Part shown: piece by piece, positions 1-4,760 of the stretch
Position numbering within the stretch: the stretch's first letter is position 1
How the letters are laid out: each line of letters begins with the position of its first letter
Source: Desulfurococcales archaeon
GTDB lineage: Archaea > Thermoproteota > Thermoprotei_A > Sulfolobales > Desulfurococcaceae
Reading direction: 5' to 3'
DNA length: 7,602 bases
Assembly: GCA_027064845.1 (NCBI GenBank)
Contig: JAMOPC010000439.1
Coordinates: 1 to 7,602 of the forward strand
The notes under the pieces: model-generated
Told to the model about the DNA's origin: nothing
Database searches by the model: none
What the model saw: only the letters and a program-made list of their open reading frames with translations
Translations under genes and position numbers: made by a program

Positions 1-48
1 AGAGAAATAGTTGACAGAAAGAAGTTACTAGAAGAACTAGGCATATAA
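1..48 (+). CDS. C-terminal tail of an upstream gene (partial)
   Basis: Frame 1 is open from the window edge and closes at a TAA at 46-48, giving 15 residues that end in KKLLEELGI. The charged, helix-like composition and the T-rich terminator straight after the stop fit the end of a real gene. The piece is too short to name a family. It could be a chance open frame, since only 15 codons are visible. Confidence 0.45.
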   Translation, partial: REIVDRKKLLEELGI

Positions 49-56
49 GATTATTT

Positions 57-84
57 ACTTTTTTCTTTCTCCTTCTTTAATCTA
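57..84 (+). terminator. T-rich transcription terminator after the upstream gene
   Basis: A run of six T (59-64) is followed by further T-rich triplets to about 79, within 12 nt of the stop at 46-48. No GC-rich hairpin precedes it, which fits intrinsic termination in archaea, where oligo-T on the non-template strand is enough. Confidence 0.5.
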
Positions 85-141
85 TTCTCAAAGAATGTTT
101 CATTGGATTCATATCTTTAAACTAGTATCATTGATAACCAC

Positions 142-152
142 TTATATTATAA
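142..152 (+). promoter_or_regulatory. TATA box of the ferredoxin gene
   Basis: The AT-only stretch TTATATTATAA is a good archaeal TATA element. Transcription would begin about 25 nt downstream, near 172, leaving a leader of about 20 nt before the ATG at 192 and including the GGTGA at 180-184. This placement argues against the upstream ATG at 156, which would lie before the predicted transcript start. A weaker TTTAAA at about 115-120 is an alternative element. Confidence 0.5.
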
Positions 153-178
153 TCCATGGACGATCATAATTATACATT

Positions 179-184
179 AGGTGA
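179..184 (+). promoter_or_regulatory. Ribosome binding site deciding the ferredoxin start
   Basis: AGGTGA complements the 3' end of archaeal 16S rRNA and sits 7 nt before the ATG at 192. The in-frame ATG at 156 has no such site, so 192 is preferred. Confidence 0.65.
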
Positions 185-191
185 AATAAAA

Positions 192-437
192 ATGGCTAAG
201 TACCGTATAGAAATTGATCGAGATACATGTATTGGATGTGGAGTAGCACCAGCAATTTGCCCAGAAATATATATGCTGGACCTCAATGATGGGAAGAATA
301 GAATCACTGATAAGTACTTGATAAAATTAGATGAACACAAGGCAATAGGAGAAATACCGGAAGAATTATATGAATGTGCAAAAGCTGGTGCGGGTTCCTG
401 CCCTGTATCAGCAATTCGAATTATTAAAATAGAGTAA
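192..437 (+). CDS. Ferredoxin with one [4Fe-4S]-type site, third motif Cys replaced
   Basis: A small acidic ferredoxin of 81 residues from the ATG at 192. An in-frame ATG at 156 would add 12 residues but has no ribosome site and lies too close to the TATA box. It carries low-potential electrons in the cytosol; in anaerobic hyperthermophiles the usual partners are 2-oxoacid oxidoreductases and hydrogenases. Visible cysteines are C13, C16, C23, C62 and C70. The pattern matches single-cluster archaeal ferredoxins such as that of Pyrococcus furiosus: ligands I and II (C13, C16), the disulfide pair (C23 and C62) and ligand IV (C70 in C-P-V-S-A-I). The position expected for ligand III is Ala19 (CIGCGVAPAICP instead of CxxCxxCxxxCP). 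The middle part, with DDNDG-like acidic residues and a KNR segment, is the usual loop between the two halves. It is monocistronic by its own promoter and terminator. The family call is firm; the cluster type is uncertain because of the missing Cys. Confidence 0.9.
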   Translation: MAKYRIEIDRDTCIGCGVAPAICPEIYMLDLNDGKNRITDKYLIKLDEHKAIGEIPEELYECAKAGAGSCPVSAIRIIKIE

Positions 438-440
438 TAA

Positions 441-477
441 TTGTCTTTTCTTCTTTTCTTATCCTTTTCTTATTTCT
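441..477 (+). terminator. Pyrimidine-rich terminator after the ferredoxin
   Basis: Four T-tracts of 3-4 T separated by single C or A lie just after the stop at 435-437, with no strong hairpin. This matches archaeal T-rich termination and separates the ferredoxin from the next gene. Confidence 0.5.
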
Positions 478-491
478 ACTCCTATTCTGTC

Positions 492-501
492 GAGAATTCT
501 C
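492..501. promoter_or_regulatory. 10-bp perfect palindrome upstream of the wHTH gene
   Basis: GAGAATTCTC is a perfect palindrome about 90 nt before the start of a winged-helix gene and upstream of its likely promoter. Winged-helix proteins of the ArsR type usually bind dyad-symmetric sites, often in their own promoter. A role as operator is inference; a 10-bp palindrome can occur by chance in AT-rich DNA. Confidence 0.3.
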
Positions 502-503
502 AA

Positions 504-548
504 CATGTGGAAGTGTATTGTTCTATACAAAAACATTATCCATGTGGA
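504..548. repeat. 8-bp direct repeat flanking a candidate promoter
   Basis: CATGTGGA occurs at 504-511 and again at 541-548, 37 nt start to start. A weak TATA-like sequence (TCTATACAAA, about 523-532) lies between the copies. The placement would suit binding sites for a regulator of the downstream gene, but the second copy also overlaps a possible GGAG ribosome site of a tiny leader frame. Confidence 0.3.
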
Positions 549-573
549 GAAGATATAATGAATAAAATAGTAT

Positions 574-579
574 AGGAGG
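574..579 (+). promoter_or_regulatory. Strong ribosome binding site of the wHTH gene
   Basis: AGGAGG lies 8 nt before the ATG at 588 and fixes that start. A stop codon (TAG, 573-575) of a five-codon upstream frame overlaps its first bases. Confidence 0.75.
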
Positions 580-587
580 CGAATTGT

Positions 588-1901
588 ATGAAGAGCCCAG
601 ACGGAATAGAGAGGTATCTTAAAGCACTAGCTCATAGAGTGAGGAGGGACATTATAAGAGCTCTATATCAGCACAAGCGCTTAAGCTACTCTGAGTTAAT
701 GAAGATAACAGGAGTAGAAGATAGTGGTACCTTTGCATTCCATCTAAAGATGCTACAAGGTCTTGTAGAAAAAGACCCAAATACAGGTGAATATAGATTA
801 ACAGAGGAAGGAATCAAAGCCTATAAGGCACTGACAATACTCACAGACGAAGAACAAACCCGTGAAGGAGAAAAAGAAAAACACATTGAGAAGAAAGAAG
901 CTAAACCAGAAATAATAACTATCTCTGGCAAGTTATCATTTACACTGACTAAGCATCTAGCAGAAAAACTCTGCAAGGAGAACAAGAAAATATACTTCAC
1001 AGACATATTAACACTAACTATTGAAGATATGCCTGAAGAACTCCTTGAATGCGTTCTTGAAGGAATAAATGATGTATTCTACATACAAGCACCCGATCAC
1101 CTAAAACCACTCATAGAGATAAAATCTGGAGATATAGGATTTGTAGGTAAAAATAGTGGATTTCTAGGAAGTATGATAGCTGGATTAACATCAAGCATTA
1201 TAAAAGGAGTAATGAAAGGAATAGAAGAATCAATCAAGATAAAAAGCGGTGGTAGGACGATTAAATTCAATATGGTCACAGATATTGAAGAAGCTAATTC
1301 CTTAAAAATAATTGCTGAATCATCTAGTTTAAGGATAAAAAAGGAGCAAATTGATAAATTACTCTTCAAGGGAAAAACTACTCCGAATTCTTATACGAAA
1401 GTATTCGCTGAGAATGGAATTGTGCATGTTAAATCTGAAGAGGCTGAGGGGGAATTATCTATACCAAATAATAAGATATTTGAAGAAGTGTTTATGGATA
1501 TAGAATCTTCTAGCATAGGCGGAGATCTAAGTGTAAGAGAGAAACTAGATCTTAGATCGGATTCCTCTAACATATCATTGACTGTAGGCAAATTAAAGAA
1601 ATCTGAAGTTAAAATAGAACTTGATTCTTCAAACGCTAAAATTGTGTTGGACTATGACGAATTCATCGGAGACTCGAATATTATCGTTAAAGGTGATTCT
1701 AGCAATGTTAGCCTAGAAGTAAGAATACCCAAGGAAACAGCTATCAATGCCGTACAAGAAAGCGGTATTGGAACCATGATCGTTGAAGGAATAACATCGG
1801 GAAGCTACAAAGATAAAAACTATGAAAAAGCAAAATCAAGACTCAATATAACCATTGATATTGATGACGGAGTGTACAAAGTGAATGTTGTAAGAAAATA
1901 A
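588..1901 (+). CDS. Winged-helix transcriptional regulator fused to a DUF4097-like beta-repeat domain
   Basis: A 437-residue protein. Residues 8-80 form an ArsR-like winged helix: helix 1 with L-A-H-R-V-R-R-D-I-I-R-A-L, recognition region 32-56 (LSYSELMKITG, then F-H-L-K-M-L) and a wing around 60-72 (E-K-D-P-N-T-G-E-Y-R-L). A highly charged linker follows (about 84-107), then a beta-rich region. The last 130 residues carry three DSSN motifs at 325-328, 346-349 and 370-373, each followed by alternating hydrophobic residues. This spacing of 21 and 24 residues resembles the toastrack/DUF4097 beta-helix found in bacterial stress proteins. A glycine-rich hydrophobic stretch at 192-212 could be an amphipathic or membrane-associated helix. 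The likely role is DNA-binding regulation with the C-terminal repeat as a sensor or assembly module; its signal is unknown. It has its own ribosome site and sits alone between the ferredoxin and nre. The DNA-binding fold is well supported, the C-terminal assignment moderately. Confidence 0.8.
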   Translation: MKSPDGIERYLKALAHRVRRDIIRALYQHKRLSYSELMKITGVEDSGTFAFHLKMLQGLVEKDPNTGEYRLTEEGIKAYKALTILTDEEQTREGEKEKHIEKKEAKPEIITISGKLSFTLTKHLAEKLCKENKKIYFTDILTLTIEDMPEELLECVLEGINDVFYIQAPDHLKPLIEIKSGDIGFVGKNSGFLGSMIAGLTSSIIKGVMKGIEESIKIKSGGRTIKFNMVTDIEEANSLKIIAESSSLRIKKEQIDKLLFKGKTTPNSYTKVFAENGIVHVKSEEAEGELSIPNNKIFEEVFMDIESSSIGGDLSVREKLDLRSDSSNISLTVGKLKKSEVKIELDSSNAKIVLDYDEFIGDSNIIVKGDSSNVSLEVRIPKETAINAVQESGIGTMIVEGITSGSYKDKNYEKAKSRLNITIDIDDGVYKVNVVRK

Positions 1902-1917
1902 TCCAAGAACTAAACAA

Positions 1918-1927
1918 TTTATAAAAA
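1918..1927 (+). promoter_or_regulatory. Candidate TATA box of the nre operon
   Basis: TTTATAAAAA lies 65 nt before the TTG start at 1992, predicting a leader of roughly 40 nt. A second candidate, CTTAAATAAAT at 1957-1967, would start transcription near 1986 and give an almost leaderless message. That would suit the lack of a clear ribosome site before the TTG. Confidence 0.45.
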
Positions 1928-1991
1928 CATATATTCCTATATGGAGTTAGAGGAAGCTTAAATAAATGGATTACTTTTAGCGGGTTCTGCG

Positions 1992-3245
1992 TTGGAAGAC
2001 TATAGAAGAACAAGAATCGATCCTAGGCTTTGTGCTATTTGTAGAGGTAAGGGTTTGTGTGGTTTAAGCTATTGTCCCTTGTTAGCAAAGAAGACTGCTA
2101 CTTATAAGTTGAAGAGGATTCATGGTTCGCAGGAGGTATTTGGTAGTAGTCCTCCAGCCGTTTTTGTTGGGAGGTATGGGTATCCATACGTGAATGTTGG
2201 TCCTTCTGTTCCTCCGGAGACGGGGGATACTAAGATATATGATCTTCCTGAGAAGTGGCTTGGTTTAAGGATTGAGCAAATACTTGATTATAGATGGTCA
2301 CTGGTAACTGGTTCTATAAAATATCCTGTTAGAAGGAGGAGTGATCCTTTCCTTGAGAAGATCCATGAAATGGTTTTGTCTCTGAAGCCAGTTGATGTCG
2401 AGGTATACTTGGAGAAGCCTCCTAGACCAACAATACTGTTTAGCGAGTATGAGCCTCCACAAGGTCCTAGAGCTCCTCTCAGAGACTTCAGGATCGCTAG
2501 TAACCCATCTATACCTAGAGTACTTGATAGAGTATATAATGACCTCTACTTGAAAGCGAGTGAAGCAATAATAGTTTTGTATAAAGCAGGGATACCCGTT
2601 AGCGTTATTCAGAAAGTGCTTAGTGTAGGGGCTTTAGGAACATATATGGATCGAAGACTTGTCCCAACTCGTTGGAGCATAACAGCTGTTGATGATACTA
2701 TATCGAAATACTTGATTAACAAGATAAAACAATACAATGTAATCAATAGTATAGAGGTTTATATGAGGAAATACTATGACAACTTATTCATAGCAATACT
2801 ATATCCTGGAAAGTGGAGTTTTGAATGGATGGAGGCTTGGTGGCCTGGCTCTACGTGGAACCCTGGAAATACAGAGATAATAGTCGAGGGCGACTACGAG
2901 GGATATAAGGGAAGAAAAACTTATCCCGAGATAGGTGGATGTTATTTCGCTACACGTCTTGCTGTAGCTGAGCATCTCGAGAGAAGAAAGAGACAAGCTA
3001 TTGCTATTGTATTAAGAGAAATATACCCAGGCTTTAACTTACCGATAGGTGTATGGTTTGTACGAGAAAATATTCGTGCAATGTTGAGACAAGGACCTGT
3101 ACTAAAAACTAATGATATAAAAGAGGTACTCGAATTCATAAACATGCATACAAAATTTGGAGTCAAGAAATGGCTTAATGCATCAAGGCTTCTTCAAAGA
3201 ATACTTTTCTACAATACAATTGATAAATATATTGAGAAAGGGTAA
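1992..3245 (+). CDS. nre: Nre family DNA repair protein, zinc-finger type
   Basis: A 417-residue member of the archaea-specific Nre family (Nre_N and Nre_C regions, formerly DUF650/DUF651). Its characterised relative, Haloferax volcanii NreA, works with PCNA in repair of mitomycin C damage. The N-terminus has a four-cysteine zinc finger, C14-x2-C17-x5-C23-x4-C28-P. Typical family blocks follow: S52-SPPAVFVGRYGYP-Y66, the W-L-G-L-R-I-E-Q-I-L-D-Y-R block, P225-TRWSITAVD-D235, and the tryptophan-rich W275-SFEWMEAWWPGSTW-W289 segment. The TTG at 1992 is the only start between an upstream in-frame stop (1959-1961) and the zinc finger, so it is the right start even without a clear ribosome site. 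The C-terminus has only a degenerate PCNA-box-like Q402-RILFY. It lies 6 nt before a radical SAM gene, so the two are surely co-transcribed. Family membership is firm; the biochemical activity is not known. NreA versus NreB was not resolved. Confidence 0.92.
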   Translation: MEDYRRTRIDPRLCAICRGKGLCGLSYCPLLAKKTATYKLKRIHGSQEVFGSSPPAVFVGRYGYPYVNVGPSVPPETGDTKIYDLPEKWLGLRIEQILDYRWSLVTGSIKYPVRRRSDPFLEKIHEMVLSLKPVDVEVYLEKPPRPTILFSEYEPPQGPRAPLRDFRIASNPSIPRVLDRVYNDLYLKASEAIIVLYKAGIPVSVIQKVLSVGALGTYMDRRLVPTRWSITAVDDTISKYLINKIKQYNVINSIEVYMRKYYDNLFIAILYPGKWSFEWMEAWWPGSTWNPGNTEIIVEGDYEGYKGRKTYPEIGGCYFATRLAVAEHLERRKRQAIAIVLREIYPGFNLPIGVWFVRENIRAMLRQGPVLKTNDIKEVLEFINMHTKFGVKKWLNASRLLQRILFYNTIDKYIEKG

Positions 3246-3251
3246 TAGTAA

Positions 3252-4097
3252 TTGAATAACCAGTCAAGGAAGCCAAGAATAATAGAGATTACTGTTAAGA
3301 AAGCCCTGACTAGAAGCGGATTACCAGATATAGACTACGCCCTTAATCCTTACCTTGGCTGTCTACATGGATGCATCTACTGTTATGCAAGAAACTACAC
3401 ATACATCAAAGAGATAAGAGAAAACTGGGGCAGAGTAGTTGCTGTGAAAACTAATCTCATAGACATTCTTAGAAAAGAGATATCTATGGTTAAGAAAGGA
3501 GTTGTCGGCGTAGGAACAATAACAGATCCTTACCAACCAGTTGAAGCAATATATGAGCTAACCCGGAGATCCCTTATCTTATTATTAGAGAAAGGTTTTC
3601 ATACAAGTATACAGACAAAGAATACCCTAATTCTCAGAGACATCGACATATTCGAGAAATATGTTGATAGAATAGACATTGGCTTCACCATAACTACTAT
3701 GAACAACGAGACCGCTCGCTTAATCGAACCATATTCCTCTCCTCCTACTATGAGAGCTTTTGCACTAGAAAAGATATCCAGCCGCGGAATAGATACTTGG
3801 ATCTTCTATGGGCCAGTCATTCCCAAACTAAACGATGATGAAGAAACAATCAAGAATATTTTATTGCTTGCTAAGAAAACTAGGAGCCGAGTACTCGTTG
3901 ATAATCTACATATAAAGAGCTTCATGTACGATAGTAATCATCCATTAAGAAAATATGTGTACATGGCTAGGAGATATGATTGGAAGAAATTCTATGACAA
4001 GGTTCTAGAAATGTGTAGTTCTGAAAATGTTAAATGCATTATAGGGTTTTATGAGCCCAGTGATAAGCATATTTTGTTAGATAAATTTGTTGCATGA
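3252..4097 (+). CDS. Radical SAM protein, SplB-like (spore photoproduct lyase-related) family
   Basis: A 281-residue radical SAM enzyme. The motif C37-LHG-C41-IY-C44 binds the [4Fe-4S] cluster that cleaves S-adenosylmethionine. The preceding N-P-Y-L-G and following Y-A-R-N-Y are typical of the archaeal/bacterial group related to spore photoproduct lyase (COG1533). The segment G-T-I-T-D-P-Y-Q-P-V-E and a late L-V-D-N-L-H strand fit the partial TIM barrel. Besides the motif, the only cysteines are C255 and C262 near the C-terminus. The mid-protein cysteine that donates hydrogen in true spore photoproduct lyases is therefore absent, and the substrate is probably different and unknown. The start is a TTG 6 nt after the nre stop, with a weak AAAGGG about 9 nt upstream. 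Pairing with nre suggests a nucleic-acid repair or modification role, which is inference from context. Confidence 0.85.
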   Translation: MNNQSRKPRIIEITVKKALTRSGLPDIDYALNPYLGCLHGCIYCYARNYTYIKEIRENWGRVVAVKTNLIDILRKEISMVKKGVVGVGTITDPYQPVEAIYELTRRSLILLLEKGFHTSIQTKNTLILRDIDIFEKYVDRIDIGFTITTMNNETARLIEPYSSPPTMRAFALEKISSRGIDTWIFYGPVIPKLNDDEETIKNILLLAKKTRSRVLVDNLHIKSFMYDSNHPLRKYVYMARRYDWKKFYDKVLEMCSSENVKCIIGFYEPSDKHILLDKFVA

Positions 4098-4109
4098 GTC
4101 TAATTTTCT

Positions 4110-4664
4110 TCAGAATGATTGTTTATTCCTAGTAATGATCTTTATAAGCTCATTTTTAAAACCATAATCATTCTTGAATAACCAATTGTATACCTTATCG
4201 TATTTACCGTTTACATTTATCTCTATTCCTTTTTCAGTCTCTTTAATCGATAATATACACCATTTTATTCCGTCTGAAACTGTTCTCATCGACAGGATCT
4301 TTTTAACGATATTTTCGGCTGACACTAGTTCTGTTAGTTCTTTTGAATCGATAAGTCCTGAAGGAAGAGGTACTAAGAAGAATCTCGCTAGTTTCCATCT
4401 ATTAAGTCTGCTCGTATACCTTATTTTTTCGGAGGAGATATATCGGCTTAGTTCTTCTAGTTCATTAAGTTGTTTTGAATGATCTATTTTAGGGCTAAGA
4501 ATAATTGATCCTGGGTCGGGGGAGTTTTTAAGAGAATTAAGTGGTTTTATCAATAGTGATTTTCTATATTTTTTCTCGAGAAATAACCAGAAATAAGCGT
4601 CTAGACCGAAGCTTCTTTCTTTACTTGTATAGACATTGTACGGTATACTTATTTTGTAAAGCAT
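4110..4664 (-). CDS. Hypothetical protein, 184 residues, basic and soluble
   Basis: I do not recognise a family. The frame runs from an ATG at 4664-4662 to a TGA at 4112-4110, with a good ribosome site (AGGTG, complement of 4673-4677) 8 nt before the start and a TATA element further upstream. The protein is rich in Lys, Ile, Leu and Ser. It has one cysteine (C136), no signal peptide and no membrane segment. There is an aromatic patch near 24-34 (Y-F-W-L-F-L) and a predicted helix-rich middle (66-93, with E-L-E-E-L-S-R-Y). The gene converges with the radical SAM gene (12 nt between stops) and diverges from the ABC importer. The overlapping plus-strand frame at 4174-4482 lacks a ribosome site and looks like its shadow. 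It is probably a lineage-specific archaeal protein. Confidence 0.65.
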   Translation of the reverse strand: MLYKISIPYNVYTSKERSFGLDAYFWLFLEKKYRKSLLIKPLNSLKNSPDPGSIILSPKIDHSKQLNELEELSRYISSEKIRYTSRLNRWKLARFFLVPLPSGLIDSKELTELVSAENIVKKILSMRTVSDGIKWCILSIKETEKGIEINVNGKYDKVYNWLFKNDYGFKNELIKIITRNKQSF

Positions 4665-4672
4665 ATATATTA

Positions 4673-4677
4673 CACCT
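4673..4677 (-). promoter_or_regulatory. Ribosome binding site of the minus-strand hypothetical gene
   Basis: On the minus strand AGGTG sits 8 nt before the ATG. It supports both the strand choice and the start codon. Confidence 0.55.
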
Positions 4678-4694
4678 AGTTTCTTTCATGTAGG

Positions 4695-4710
4695 GAAAAA
4701 ACTTATATAC
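4695..4710. promoter_or_regulatory. Divergent promoter, one TATA element readable in both directions
   Basis: GAAAAAACTTATATAC holds a TATA box (CTTATATAC, 4702-4710) preceded on the plus strand by a purine-rich BRE-like GGGAAAAAA. Initiation about 26 nt downstream (near 4732) leaves a leader of about 28 nt before the importer start at 4761. On the minus strand the same element reads GTATATAAG, with GGGGTAA upstream, and predicts initiation near 4680, just before the AGGTG of the hypothetical gene. No other good TATA box lies in this gap. Confidence 0.6.
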
Positions 4711-4749
4711 TTACCCCTCTAGCTTATACTAATGTGCATAGCACACATA

Positions 4750-4754
4750 GGTGG
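4750..4754 (+). promoter_or_regulatory. Ribosome binding site deciding the binding-protein start
   Basis: GGTGG lies 6 nt before the ATG at 4761. This favours that ATG over the in-frame GTG at 4734, which falls almost on the predicted transcript start and has no ribosome site. Confidence 0.6.
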
Positions 4755-4760
4755 GATTGT

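Noticed and set aside
156..191. Extended ferredoxin start at ATG 156
   Set aside because: It lies 3 nt after the likely TATA box and has no ribosome site, while ATG 192 has AGGTGA at good spacing and begins with the usual M-A-K-Y-x-I-E-I-D.
1523..1559. 8-bp inverted repeat GATCTAAG/CTTAGATC inside the regulator gene
   Set aside because: The arms are short, the loop is 21 nt, and it lies in coding sequence encoding repeated L-R/L-S strands; chance is enough.
3834..3841. GATGATGA resembling a C box of an archaeal C/D guide RNA
   Set aside because: It lies inside the radical SAM coding region encoding acidic residues, with no paired D box or guide layout seen.
4174..4482. Plus-strand open frame of 102 codons opposite the minus-strand hypothetical gene
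   Set aside because: It has no ribosome site or promoter and is Ser/Phe-rich with low complexity, as expected of a shadow. The minus-strand frame is longer and has proper start signals.
4734..4760. GTG start at 4734 for the binding protein, adding nine residues
   Set aside because: It coincides with the predicted transcript start and has no ribosome site. ATG 4761 has GGTGG 6 nt upstream and gives a normal short basic N-terminus before the anchor. A leaderless GTG start cannot be fully excluded.
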